Shown: in pieces, positions 49,924 to 58,975 of the stretch
Layout: every line of letters starts with the position of its first letter
How positions within the stretch are numbered: position 1 is the first letter of the stretch
Position numbers and translations under genes: made by a program
The notes under the pieces: model-generated
Database searches by the model: none
Told to the model about the DNA's origin: nothing
What the model saw: only the letters and a program-made list of their open reading frames with translations
DNA from: Rhodospirillaceae bacterium
GTDB taxonomy: Bacteria; Pseudomonadota; Alphaproteobacteria; JAEUKQ01
Length of the DNA stretch: 64,000 bases
Assembly (NCBI GenBank): GCA_016722635.1
Contig: JADKIX010000003.1
Coordinates: 310,001-374,000 of the forward strand
Reading direction: 5' to 3'

Positions 49924-51171
49924 ATGTTTTCCGTATTACGCACTGTTTTACCTGTTTTTATTGCTGTTGCTATGATCGAAATGGCCAGTAGTTTATTGAT
50001 ACCCCATACTTCGTATATATTAGAACAACGGCAAATATCAACGTTTTTGATCGGCGCCATCACCAGTTGCCACTATATAGGTTTTGTTTTTGGTGCTTTC
50101 CAAAGTCAGTATTTAGTAAAACAGATTGGCCATATTCGTGCCGCCAGTGTTTACGCTACTTTGGCAGCGAGTGCCACCTTATTGCATATTCTTTTTGATT
50201 ATCTATATATCTGGTTATTATTGCGTTTTATTATCGGATTAGCGATTGCAGGATTGTTCTTAGTTATTGAAAGCTGGCTGAATGCTAAAGCCCTGCCCCA
50301 GTGGCGTGGACGGATATTAAGCTTATATTCAACAATTTCTTGGGTTTTTTCAGGCATAGGGCCGATTGCTTTAAGGTTTGAAGATAGTACGGGAAATATG
50401 ATTTTTATTTTGGTTGCATTGATTTTCGTGAATTCTATGCTACCTTTTGCCTTAACTAGGCTGCCCAACCCCGAAACAACAATTACTAAAAATTTAGGCA
50501 GCAAGCGTATCTGGCAATTAACCTCTGTTGCAGTGATAACTTGTTTTACAGCTGGTTTTATTTATACCCCGCTTTACAGCCTATTACCAAGCGTAATGGA
50601 AAGATACGGTTTTCAGAAAGAACAATTATCTTCCTTGTTAGTTTTGGGCCCCGTTATGGTAATATTAACTTTAACGCCTGTTGGTTGGCTGTCAGACAAA
50701 CTTGGCCGCCTGCCGGTTTTAGGGGTTTTATGCCTAGCAGCAACTGCAGTCGCTTTCCTAGGTTATTATACTGCAGAGCCCAGCTTTTCCCAAATTATGG
50801 TATTATTTTTACTATTAACCAGTCTAGTTGCGCCTTTTTATTCTTTAGGAATGGGGCGTGCTGCAGATATTATCCATAAGAATCATCTGGTTGAAGCAAG
50901 CTCCCTGTTGTTAATTTTCTGGGGGATTGGGGCCGCAATAGGCCCTGCAGTTGCGGGATATCTCATGAAGTTGTTTGGGGTTGAAACATTGTTTTTATTT
51001 TGCGGGATTGCAACATTATTATTGGGGGTTGTTATTTTATGGATTGTTATCAAGAAACCCTCCATATTGAAACATAGTCAACAACATTTTGTTGCAATGC
51101 CCTTATCATCAACCCAAAATGTGACGGAAGTTGACCCACGCAGCCACAGCACTAGTAATCGGCCTAAATAA
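49924..51171 (+). CDS. MFS transporter, YcaD-like
   Basis: A 415-residue membrane protein with 12 predicted helices. The first is VLPVFIAVAMIEMASSLLIP, and an MFS-like loop reads GWLSDKLGRLPVLGVL near residue 256. A central break separates two six-helix bundles. The LLRFIIGLAIAGLFLVIESW block is typical of YcaD/UMF-type transporters of unknown substrate. A C-terminal cytoplasmic tail of about 35 polar residues follows. It is the first gene of a + strand run with cysQ, tsaC and cobK. Confidence 0.85.
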   Translation: MFSVLRTVLPVFIAVAMIEMASSLLIPHTSYILEQRQISTFLIGAITSCHYIGFVFGAFQSQYLVKQIGHIRAASVYATLAASATLLHILFDYLYIWLLLRFIIGLAIAGLFLVIESWLNAKALPQWRGRILSLYSTISWVFSGIGPIALRFEDSTGNMIFILVALIFVNSMLPFALTRLPNPETTITKNLGSKRIWQLTSVAVITCFTAGFIYTPLYSLLPSVMERYGFQKEQLSSLLVLGPVMVILTLTPVGWLSDKLGRLPVLGVLCLAATAVAFLGYYTAEPSFSQIMVLFLLLTSLVAPFYSLGMGRAADIIHKNHLVEASSLLLIFWGIGAAIGPAVAGYLMKLFGVETLFLFCGIATLLLGVVILWIVIKKPSILKHSQQHFVAMPLSSTQNVTEVDPRSHSTSNRPK

Positions 51172-51211
51172 GCTAAAAATCTAACGGTTTTATGCTGACC
51201 CAACATAAGCA

Positions 51212-52027
51212 ATGTGTAAAAATATGCCCCATTCGACTTTTTTCTTAACTAGCGAATTTCTGGACCGTATAACCATGATCAGCAGACAAGCTGGCCAATT
51301 GATTATGGATTATTACAATAATCCAGAACGTTGCATTATTCAGAGCAAAAAAGATGTAAGCCCGGTTACCAACGCTGACCAGGAGGCCGAACAATTGATT
51401 ATTCAATCACTCTCAGCAATGACCCCCCATTTTCCCATCATTTCGGAAGAGGCCGCGGAACGGAATGAATTACCCACCTTAAAACCGGAACATCGCTTTT
51501 TTTGGCTGGTTGACCCATTGGATGGCACCCGTGACTTTATTCAGCGCAGCGGTGAATTTACTGTTAATATCGCTTTGGTTGATGGCGAAGAAGTCATTCT
51601 AGGGGTTATTTATGCCCCCCTTCAACAAACGGTTTATGCCGCTATCAAACCCGCTAATATTGTTTATAGCCAATCTGTGGGTACCCAAAAAACTTCCATA
51701 ACAACACGCCAAACACCCAGGGGGCAAGCCAAAATCCTTAATAGCCGACGTCAATATCCCTTAAGTGTTATGCCGATGCTGCCCCCCGATCTGACTTTTA
51801 TAGAACATGAATTTGTCAGCAGTTCGTTGAAATTTTGTTTGATTGCGGAGGGCCGTGCTGATTTTTATCCCAGGCGTACAGCTATTATGGAATGGGATAC
51901 GGCTGCTGGCCAAGCTATTCTGGAAACTGCAGGCGGACATGTCCGCCTGCTTGATGGCGCCCCCCTTCGATATCGTAAGGATGGTTTTTCAAATCCGGCT
52001 TTTGTTGCTTATGGAAATTTTATTTAA
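51212..52027 (+). CDS. cysQ: 3'(2'),5'-bisphosphate nucleotidase CysQ
   Basis: A 271-residue inositol-monophosphatase-fold enzyme. Metal-binding motifs are PIISEEAAERNE, WLVDPLDGTRDFIQRSGEFT and a C-terminal MEWDTAAGQAILETAGG. CysQ removes the 3'-phosphate of PAP, a by-product of sulfate assimilation. MPHSTFF at 51224 is an alternative start; neither candidate has a strong ribosome site. The tsaC-like gene begins 1 bp after its stop, so the two are coupled. A related inositol-phosphatase role cannot be ruled out. Confidence 0.93.
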   Translation: MCKNMPHSTFFLTSEFLDRITMISRQAGQLIMDYYNNPERCIIQSKKDVSPVTNADQEAEQLIIQSLSAMTPHFPIISEEAAERNELPTLKPEHRFFWLVDPLDGTRDFIQRSGEFTVNIALVDGEEVILGVIYAPLQQTVYAAIKPANIVYSQSVGTQKTSITTRQTPRGQAKILNSRRQYPLSVMPMLPPDLTFIEHEFVSSSLKFCLIAEGRADFYPRRTAIMEWDTAAGQAILETAGGHVRLLDGAPLRYRKDGFSNPAFVAYGNFI

Positions 52028-52028
52028 C

Positions 52029-52994
52029 ATGAATGTTACCCCTATCTACCCTGCTTCCTCCCCCCAATATATGGCCCAGGCCGCTACTATCTTAAAGCAG
52101 GAAGGGGTTATTGTTTTCCCGACTGAAACCGTTTATGGCCTTGGGGGTGATGCCACCTCAGATATCGCTGTAGCTAAAATATATGCCCTTAAAAACCGCC
52201 CAACTTTTAATCCGCTGATTATTCATGTGGCGACCCTAGCGGCAGCGGAAAAATTGGCAATGTTCAGTGCAGACGCTAAAAAACTGGCCAAATTGTTCTG
52301 GCCTGGCCCGTTGACCCTGGTTTTACCGCGCCAGCCTGACTGTCCGGTATCTTTATTAGCCTGTGCCGGTCAATCAACCATTGCTTTACGTATCCCTAAA
52401 CACCCCGCCGCCTTGGAACTTATTCGCTTGTTTGGTAAGCCTATTGCCGCCCCCAGTGCCAATAAATCAGGAAAAATCAGCCCCACACAAGCCATTGATG
52501 TCGTTCAAGATTTTGAGGGTCAAATCCCTTTTATTTTAGATGGCGGTCCCTGTCTTATTGGGCTCGAGTCAACGATTATCGATCTGACCACGTCCCAACC
52601 GACCATTTTACGTCAAGGTGGCATTACGCAAGAGCAGCTTGAAGCAGTCATCCCCCTATCATCACTGAATTCTTCCTTAATAAAAGCACCAGGCATGATG
52701 AAAAGCCATTATGCCCCTACCCTACCCGTACGATTGGATGTCACCCATATTAATGCCGGTGAAGGATTATTGGCTTTCGGCCCAGTCCCCTCCAAATTGA
52801 AACAAGCAAAGCTGATTTATAATCTTAGTGAGGCGGGCAATTTAACCGAGGCTGCGGCCAATTTTTTCAAAGGGCTGCGCCTATTAGATCAACCCGATCA
52901 ATTGCAACAAATTGCCGTTATGTCTATCCCGCATTGCGGATTGGGGCGTGCCATCAACGACCGTCTTCAACGGGCTGCAGCCGAAAGGAATTAA
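52029..52994 (+). CDS. tsaC: L-threonylcarbamoyladenylate synthase, Sua5 long form
   Basis: 321 residues from the ATG at 52029. The YrdC/Sua5 domain has VIVFPTETVYGLGGDATSD near residue 24, ALKNRPTFNPLIIHV, PGPLTLVLPR and APSANKSGKISPT. After about residue 200 comes a linker with APGMMKSHYAPTLPVRLD, which leads into the extra Sua5 C-terminal domain. It makes threonylcarbamoyl-AMP for the tRNA t6A37 modification. The frame continues upstream to 51843 inside cysQ, but homology begins at the chosen ATG. It starts 1 bp after cysQ, and cobK starts immediately after its stop. Confidence 0.94.
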   Translation: MNVTPIYPASSPQYMAQAATILKQEGVIVFPTETVYGLGGDATSDIAVAKIYALKNRPTFNPLIIHVATLAAAEKLAMFSADAKKLAKLFWPGPLTLVLPRQPDCPVSLLACAGQSTIALRIPKHPAALELIRLFGKPIAAPSANKSGKISPTQAIDVVQDFEGQIPFILDGGPCLIGLESTIIDLTTSQPTILRQGGITQEQLEAVIPLSSLNSSLIKAPGMMKSHYAPTLPVRLDVTHINAGEGLLAFGPVPSKLKQAKLIYNLSEAGNLTEAAANFFKGLRLLDQPDQLQQIAVMSIPHCGLGRAINDRLQRAAAERN

Positions 52995-53792
52995 ATGGTT
53001 GCAGGAAATGTAAAGATAACAAATCTTTTGCTTTTGGGAGGCACGGCTGAAGCTCTACATCTCTCTGCTGAATTAGCAAATTTTCCTAATTTGAAAATCA
53101 TTAATTCTTTGGCAGGGCGCACCCACTCCCCAAAACTATCCGCAGGTGAATACCGGATTGGCGGATTTGGCGGTATAAAAGGTTTGCAAGAATATTTAAC
53201 GAAAGAAACCATTCATTTAGTGATTGATGCAACCCATCCCTTTGCTGAGCAAATGCAAAGGAATATCCAAATAGCAACTTCTTTATCCCATATTCCGTTG
53301 CTGCGGTTTGGTCGAAACCATTGGATAGAAACGCCCCAAGATCAATGGCTACCAGCAGAGAACTTTATTCAGGCTGCTTCCATTTTAGAAAAATTACCCA
53401 ACAAACGAGTATTCCTGACGATTGGTTCACAAAACCTATCCTATTTCCGCCCATTTTCAGATATTTTTTTCTTGGTTCGTGTCATTGGATCACCTTCCCA
53501 AGCTGTCCCTTTAAACAATTACCAATTAATTTACGGTCGTGGCCCGTTTACCAAACAGTCAGAGAAAGATTTGTTGGTATTGCATCAAATTGACCTGCTG
53601 ATTAGTAAAAATAGCGGCGGCGCTCATACATATGCCAAGATCATGGCGGCCCAGGAATTACATATTCCCGTTTTGATGATTTCACCGCCAATCATCGCCT
53701 CAGCAAATATGTATCAAACCGTTACACAAACTCATGATGCAGTTGCATGGCTTCAAAACCAACTAACCAAAAAATTTAGTCACTTGATTTAA
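52995..53792 (+). CDS. cobK: Precorrin-6A reductase
   Basis: A 265-residue CobK/CbiJ protein. The N-terminal Rossmann-like motif is LLLGGTAEALHLSAELA. IGGFGGIKGLQEYLTKETIH, the conserved DATHPFAEQMQRNI block, RFGRNHW and YGRGPFTKQSEKDLL follow, then ISKNSGGAHTYAKIMAAQEL. It reduces precorrin-6A to precorrin-6B with NADPH in corrin ring synthesis. Its ATG abuts the tsaC stop, so it is translated with the tsaC unit rather than with the other cob genes. Its 3' end overlaps convergent cobM by 17 bp. Confidence 0.94.
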   Translation: MVAGNVKITNLLLLGGTAEALHLSAELANFPNLKIINSLAGRTHSPKLSAGEYRIGGFGGIKGLQEYLTKETIHLVIDATHPFAEQMQRNIQIATSLSHIPLLRFGRNHWIETPQDQWLPAENFIQAASILEKLPNKRVFLTIGSQNLSYFRPFSDIFFLVRVIGSPSQAVPLNNYQLIYGRGPFTKQSEKDLLVLHQIDLLISKNSGGAHTYAKIMAAQELHIPVLMISPPIIASANMYQTVTQTHDAVAWLQNQLTKKFSHLI

Positions 53793-54546
53793 CGACTGGC
53801 CGGAAAATATGCGTATACGCCGGATCATATAAATGGCTGTTTTCAATTAATTCCGCAGATAAACAGCGTCCTACCATAATCAGGGCGGTGCGGGTAATAG
53901 CAAATGGCTTCAATTGCTCCACAATATCCTTCAAACATCCACGGATAATCACCTGATCCGGCCAACTAACCCGGTAACAAACGGCCACAGGACAATCTTC
54001 CCCATAAAAAGGGATGAGTTCACGTACAATCTGCCGCAACCGCCGGATGGATAAATAAAATACCATGGTTGCACGACTGGCCGCTAATGTTTGAATAGTT
54101 TCATGGGGTGGCATTTCGGAAGCATTTCCTTCAACCCGTGTTAAGATAACGGATTGGGAAATTTGTGGTAGTGTCAATTCCGTTTGTAAAACAGCTGCAG
54201 CAGCCGAAAAAGAGGATACGCCTGGTACAATTTCAAAAGGGATTTGCAGTTTTTTTAGCTCCACCATTTGTTCGCCAATGGCTCCGTAAATGCTTGGATC
54301 GCCTGAATGCAACCTTGCCACATCAAAACCGCTATTATGGGCTGTTTGCATATAGTTGATAATTTCAGGCAAGGTTAAGGATGCCGTATCAAACTTCTGG
54401 GTTCCAGCGGGAATATAGTCCAATAGTTCAATGGGTACTAACGAGCCCGCATATAAAACAAGCTGGCATTTTTTTAGCAGATGATATCCACGCATGGTAA
54501 TTAAATCAACGGCCCCTGGCCCGGCCCCAATAAAATAAACCGTCAT
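53776..54546 (-). CDS. cobM: Precorrin-4 C(11)-methyltransferase
   Basis: A 256-residue tetrapyrrole methylase. N-terminal VYFIGAGPGAVDLITMRGYH, LVLYAGSLVP, ARLHSGDPSIYGAIGEQM and the GVSSFSAAAAVLQTELTLPQ block identify CobM/CbiF. CVAVCYRVSWPDQ near 190 is also typical. It uses S-adenosylmethionine to methylate C11 of (cobalt-)precorrin-4. The start overlaps the cbiG-cobJ stop by 4 bp (ATGA), so it is the last gene of a coupled minus-strand operon. Whether it acts on cobalt-bound or free precorrin cannot be read from sequence. Confidence 0.95.
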   Translation of the reverse strand: MTVYFIGAGPGAVDLITMRGYHLLKKCQLVLYAGSLVPIELLDYIPAGTQKFDTASLTLPEIINYMQTAHNSGFDVARLHSGDPSIYGAIGEQMVELKKLQIPFEIVPGVSSFSAAAAVLQTELTLPQISQSVILTRVEGNASEMPPHETIQTLAASRATMVFYLSIRRLRQIVRELIPFYGEDCPVAVCYRVSWPDQVIIRGCLKDIVEQLKPFAITRTALIMVGRCLSAELIENSHLYDPAYTHIFRPVVKSSD

Positions 54547-56354
54547 TTTTTATCCTCATATCCCCGTGGGGTGTAAACCCATTCCTGCTGATATCCATTT
54601 TTTATTCGTCGAGTGGTGCTAGTACCTATAATAACCAGGGAATTCATGTCTATATTCGCTGCTGCTAATTCCCCCAAAGTTGTAATTTCTATTTTTTCAT
54701 CCTTCCTACTGATCGATTTAGCAATAACAGCAGGGATATTACCAGAACGATATTTCAGCAATAATTGTTTTGCTTGTTCAAACTGCCAAACCCGTTTTTT
54801 AGAAACAGGGTTATATAAAGCAATGACAAAATCTGTTTTTGCAACTGCCTCTAAACGCTCTTGGATCAATGCCCAAGGGGTCAATAAATCAGATAAGGAA
54901 ACCGCACAGAAATCATGGCCTAAAGGCGCGCCGACCTTCGCAGCCGCGGACATCATCGCGGTTACACCTGGGTACACCCGCAAGTCCAATAATAAGGCCA
55001 AGGGATTAATATGTGTTTCAATCAACTGGAAAGCCAAACTGGCCATACCGTAAATACCAGCATCCCCCGAGCCAATCAGCGCCACTTTCTTGCCAACCAA
55101 CGCTAAATCAATCGCCTGTTTTGCCCGTTCATTTTCCTGCCCAATTTCATATATATGGCAGGTTTTACGGCGAATATGGTTGGGTAACAACTCAATGTAC
55201 CCGCGGTAACCGACGATATCATCCGCTTGTTCTAAAGCGTTTAAAGCGGCCATAGTCATGCCGTCCGGGTGACCCGGTCCGATCCCTACTATCATTAAAC
55301 AGCCACGGGCCTTGCCGATATTTGAAGGGTTCAAAATATCGGGGGCAACAGCAACAGCACAGGTGGCGTTGGCAGAACGCTGTTTTGGGATAACCAACTG
55401 GCCTGCTGGCCCAACGGCAGCTAAAGCAGCCCCCTCTGCCACCCCCCAACAGCCGATTTCTTGGAATACCTGGGCAGATGGATTGGCTAAACGTTCGGTT
55501 TCTTCTAGTAACCGGTTGGCCGTAAAAAATCTTAAAGGGATTTGCAATTCGCGGGCCAAATCATCAAAAGCTTTTTCAGCCATTTTTCGGTCAACAGAAA
55601 CAATGCAGGCCAAGGATTGTTTCGCAATATTATGCTGTTCTAACGTTTTTAATACCAAGCTTTGTAATTCGGCTGATGCTACATTGGCCGAACAACCAAT
55701 GCCCAATACCATCGTTGCGGGATGGATCAACAATTCTTGCGCCTGGGCATTCGGATACTGGGCATTCGCATAATTAGTAACCCGAACAGACAATTCCCCA
55801 CTATCATGGAATATATGTGGCTGCCAATGATCCGGTAACAAAGGAATATCTTGGATTAAACGCAGTTTTTCTCCCCGTATCAATCGGCTGTTGATTTCTT
55901 TTAATTTTTCCGGTTGGCTGGTCTGCCAACCCATTGGCCAATCATCAAAACCAAATCTGAATAACAAATCGCTGGCAGTCGTGATAGATGCTTTAATTCC
56001 CAAAATATCCGCAATTTTATTCGCCAAAAAATTAGCGCCGTGATGCCCCCCTAATAAAGGCACCACCGCTGACCCATTTTCCGCAACCGCCAATACCGGA
56101 GGTTCCTGATGTTTATTGTTTAGTACGGGTGCCAAACAACGAATCACAATTCCACTGGCAGCCATCGCAATGATGGGCCGGTTTTCTAAAAACAATTGTT
56201 GCAGCAAGCTTGGCAAATGATCATATAAATGATCGATCTCGATACCTTCAAAATTTCTACGCAATCCATAGACCGTACAAGGTTCTGCTATATTTGCTTT
56301 AACCCGTTCAGCTAATGATAAAGAATGCGGGGACAGTAAAATAACCGCTATCAT
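54543..56354 (-). CDS. cobJ: CbiG-CobJ fusion: cobalamin biosynthesis protein CbiG / precorrin-3B C(17)-methyltransferase
   Basis: About 603 residues in two parts. Residues 1-350 are CbiG-like: an N-terminal domain (MAASGIVIRCLAPVL, VPLLGGHHGANFLANKIADI) and a C-terminal CobE/GbiG domain (LGIGCSANVASAELQSLVLK, WGVAEGAALAA). Residues about 355-600 are CobJ/CbiH: LMIVGIGPGHPDGMTMAALN, YRGYIEL, SGDAGIYGMASLAFQL, PGVTAMMSAAAKVGAPLGHD and ALYNPVSKKRVWQFEQA. CobJ contracts and methylates the ring; CbiG opens the ring-A lactone in the cobalt-early route. I chose the ATG at 56354, which overlaps the cobI stop as ATGA; an ATG at 56372 is less likely. Confidence 0.92.
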   Translation of the reverse strand: MIAVILLSPHSLSLAERVKANIAEPCTVYGLRRNFEGIEIDHLYDHLPSLLQQLFLENRPIIAMAASGIVIRCLAPVLNNKHQEPPVLAVAENGSAVVPLLGGHHGANFLANKIADILGIKASITTASDLLFRFGFDDWPMGWQTSQPEKLKEINSRLIRGEKLRLIQDIPLLPDHWQPHIFHDSGELSVRVTNYANAQYPNAQAQELLIHPATMVLGIGCSANVASAELQSLVLKTLEQHNIAKQSLACIVSVDRKMAEKAFDDLARELQIPLRFFTANRLLEETERLANPSAQVFQEIGCWGVAEGAALAAVGPAGQLVIPKQRSANATCAVAVAPDILNPSNIGKARGCLMIVGIGPGHPDGMTMAALNALEQADDIVGYRGYIELLPNHIRRKTCHIYEIGQENERAKQAIDLALVGKKVALIGSGDAGIYGMASLAFQLIETHINPLALLLDLRVYPGVTAMMSAAAKVGAPLGHDFCAVSLSDLLTPWALIQERLEAVAKTDFVIALYNPVSKKRVWQFEQAKQLLLKYRSGNIPAVIAKSISRKDEKIEITTLGELAAANIDMNSLVIIGTSTTRRIKNGYQQEWVYTPRGYEDKK

Positions 56355-57061
56355 GACAATAACCGCCGCCATAACACGAGGGAAAAATAAGAAGGAACCC
56401 GATCATCCGCCTGGTGCAACAACCGGCTATATTCGTTGGGATGGCCGATATTTTCCATTAATAACGCTTGCTTATACCCTGGGAAGGTAGATAAAACCTT
56501 TTTCACTTTTTGTATATGCTTTCCTACTTTTAAAATAACCGCCGTATGACAAAACTGTAGTTGGCGTGTCATTTCCCCCTCATCAATCGTTGCGGGAATA
56601 ACTACCAACGATTCTTGCCCTGATAACAAGGGAATATGGGCAGCGGCCGCAGCAGCGGTTATCGAGGAAATCCCAGGGATAACCCCAACCCGATATTTAT
56701 CTGATAATTCTGACAAGATATATTGGGATGACCCGTATAATAAAGGATCCCCTTCACATAAAATAGCAATTTTTTTGCCCTCATCCGCGTATTTACCAAT
56801 TGCTTCCGCAATTTTTCGGTAATGTTTTTGCCGTTGATCCATAGGCAAATGGAGTGGTAAGGAAAATGGATAATGTAAAGATGTGGGATTTAAATAGGAT
56901 CGCACGGTTTGACAGGCATAGCTTTTCGCTTGTTCATCAACCGGATAAGCCACGACTTGACACTCTCCGATAATCCTTAACCCCTTCAAGGTTAATAATT
57001 CGGGATCCCCCGGCCCAACCCCCACACCCCAAATAAGGATATTACTGCTGATATCGGCCAT
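56351..57061 (-). CDS. cobI: Precorrin-2 C(20)-methyltransferase
   Basis: A 236-residue tetrapyrrole methylase. N-terminal WGVGVGPGDPELLTLKGLRI, VVAYPVDEQAKSYA and AILCEGDPLLYGSSQYILSE near residue 100 are typical, followed by GISSITAAAAAAHIPLLSGQ. AVILKVGKHIQKV lies near 190. CobI/CbiL methylates C20 of precorrin-2 or its cobalt form. It follows cobL by 3 bp and overlaps the cbiG-cobJ start, consistent with one operon. Confidence 0.95.
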   Translation of the reverse strand: MADISSNILIWGVGVGPGDPELLTLKGLRIIGECQVVAYPVDEQAKSYACQTVRSYLNPTSLHYPFSLPLHLPMDQRQKHYRKIAEAIGKYADEGKKIAILCEGDPLLYGSSQYILSELSDKYRVGVIPGISSITAAAAAAHIPLLSGQESLVVIPATIDEGEMTRQLQFCHTAVILKVGKHIQKVKKVLSTFPGYKQALLMENIGHPNEYSRLLHQADDRVPSYFSLVLWRRLLS

Positions 57062-57064
57062 ACA

Positions 57065-58276
57065 TCATTTCTTTGTGTGCACATATTGAAGGACAGGCAA
57101 CGAAGGTCGCCAACCGCTTAATTGCCCCATTTTTTCCGAACGTTCCAGATGGATGCGGGTTAAATCACCGCCATATTGTACCTGCCAAGCAATCAAAAGG
57201 GCCTCCCCTTCCAAACTCACTACATTAGCAACCAACCGTCCACCTTTGGGCAAACGCTTCCAGCAATATTCCAATATTTCAGGGTTTTGAATTCCCCCAC
57301 CAATAAATATGGCTTGTGGTATTGGTAAATCTTGCAGGGCTTGCGGTGCTTTTGCGCGGATAATGTGTAAATTTTCAAGCCCAAAGAAATTCCGGTTTTT
57401 GTCCAAACAAACTAATTGCTCTGGATCATCTTCAATGGCAAAGGCCTGCATCAAGCGACCACATCTTAACCATTCGATAGAGACAGAACCTGTCCCAGCC
57501 CCTACATCCCATAAACAATCCCCCTCATAAGGTTGCAAAGCTGAAATAGTCAATAAGCGGGTTTCCCGTTTGGTTATTTTCCCATGATGCTGGAATAGAT
57601 GGTCAGGAATACCCATGATAGGTGGGATAATTGATTGCACGGGCCTATCTTGGCAGCGGATAGCGATTACATGCTGGGGATGAAAAGCGGCTGATAGGAA
57701 ATCAACGGCCTTTCCCGATGTCTTTTTTTCAGTAGCGCCATCCATTTGTTCCAAAACCGTCATGTCACTATCAACATAGCCCAGATCAGTGAGGATATGG
57801 GCAACCTGCTTGGGTGTTTCGGCATCATGTCCCAATAATAAGATTTTATGTTTAGGGGCGAAAAGTCCGCGAACCTTATCAATAGGTCTGCCATGAAGGG
57901 TATCGCAAACCACTTCGTTAAGCGCCCACCCCAATCTGGCACAAGCTAAGGAAAAGGCAGACACACTAGGAAATATGCGCATCTCTTCAATCGGTACCAT
58001 GCGCGCAAAGGTGGCTCCCACCCCAAACCATAAAGGATCACCGGTTGCTAATACAGCCACCGGTTGGTAACGCAATTGCATAATTTGATCAATAGATTGT
58101 GATAAGGGCCGTTGCCAAAGATGTTTAATAGGGGCAGCGGGCGGTAGTTGTTCCAACCAGCGCTCAGGGCCAAAAACATGCTTTGCCTTTATAATAAGTT
58201 GCCTGGCATTATCTGGAACCGCCTGCCAACCATTTTCCGTCATGCCCACAATTGTCAACCAGGGTTTATGTATCAA
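57065..58276 (-). CDS. cobL: Precorrin-6Y C(5,15)-methyltransferase (decarboxylating)
   Basis: A 403-residue bifunctional enzyme equivalent to CbiE plus CbiT. The CbiE half has VGMTENGWQAVPDNARQLII, VLATGDPLWFGVGATFARM and PSVSAFSLACARLGW. The CbiT half, from about residue 225, has SAM-binding LWDVGAGTGSVSIEWLRCG and IPQAIFIGGGIQNPEILEY. It methylates C5 and C15 and decarboxylates the acetate side chain on ring C. It overlaps the cobH stop by 4 bp and precedes cobI by 3 bp. Confidence 0.95.
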   Translation of the reverse strand: MIHKPWLTIVGMTENGWQAVPDNARQLIIKAKHVFGPERWLEQLPPAAPIKHLWQRPLSQSIDQIMQLRYQPVAVLATGDPLWFGVGATFARMVPIEEMRIFPSVSAFSLACARLGWALNEVVCDTLHGRPIDKVRGLFAPKHKILLLGHDAETPKQVAHILTDLGYVDSDMTVLEQMDGATEKKTSGKAVDFLSAAFHPQHVIAIRCQDRPVQSIIPPIMGIPDHLFQHHGKITKRETRLLTISALQPYEGDCLWDVGAGTGSVSIEWLRCGRLMQAFAIEDDPEQLVCLDKNRNFFGLENLHIIRAKAPQALQDLPIPQAIFIGGGIQNPEILEYCWKRLPKGGRLVANVVSLEGEALLIAWQVQYGGDLTRIHLERSEKMGQLSGWRPSLPVLQYVHTKK

Positions 58277-58923
58277 TCGGTTTGATCCCCCACTAAAATG
58301 CCATTTAATGCCGCAGCAGCCATAGCGCTGCCACCCCTACGCCCCAAAAGCGTAATAAAGGGAATACCATGGGGGGTTTTTACCAACAAATCTTTTGACT
58401 CGGCGGCCCCTACAAAGCCCACCGGGAAAGCGATAATAGCAGCAGGCTTCGTAGATTGTATTTTTAATTGATGTAATAACTCGAACAAAGCCGTCGGGGC
58501 ATTGCCAATGATAAGGATGGCATTTTGCCAGTTTTGGCTGTAACAAGCCATCGCTGCCGCCGATAAGGTTAATTGGTGTCGTTCGGCATATTGCCGGACA
58601 TCAGGATGATCCAAAGAACACTCAATCGTCAAAGAGGGAGGAAGATACCTGGTCAATATCCCAGCCTGCACCATCCGGCTGTCACAAAAAATTCTATGGT
58701 GCGTCATAGCTGCACGAACGACCTCAGGCAACCTGTCGCTAACAACCAAATCCTGCATGATATCGGTCATGCCGCAGGCATGAATAACGCGCTTTACCAC
58801 CGGCCTCACAGCTGGGGAATAAGGGGTCAGATCAACTTCCTTCGTTATTGTTTCAAAGCTTTGTTGATAGATCCTTTTTGGATCCCTTAAGTAATTCCGC
58901 GTTTGTTGCAATGGATCAGCCAA
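58273..58923 (-). CDS. cobH: Precorrin-8X methylmutase
   Basis: A 216-residue CobH/CbiC protein. The catalytic His lies in VKRVIHACGMTDIMQDLVVS, followed by FCDSRMVQAGILTRYLP, ILIIGNAPTALFELL and the conserved PVGFVGAAESKDLL. LGRRGGSAMAAAALNGIL is the C-terminal block. It moves the C11 methyl to C12, making hydrogenobyrinic or cobyrinic acid. It starts 52 bp after cbiX and overlaps cobL by 4 bp. Confidence 0.96.
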   Translation of the reverse strand: MADPLQQTRNYLRDPKRIYQQSFETITKEVDLTPYSPAVRPVVKRVIHACGMTDIMQDLVVSDRLPEVVRAAMTHHRIFCDSRMVQAGILTRYLPPSLTIECSLDHPDVRQYAERHQLTLSAAAMACYSQNWQNAILIIGNAPTALFELLHQLKIQSTKPAAIIAFPVGFVGAAESKDLLVKTPHGIPFITLLGRRGGSAMAAAALNGILVGDQTD

Positions 58924-58975
58924 AAATATCCCCTTTTACTGCCGTTTCTGCACTACCATCTTTCCATTATGGATG

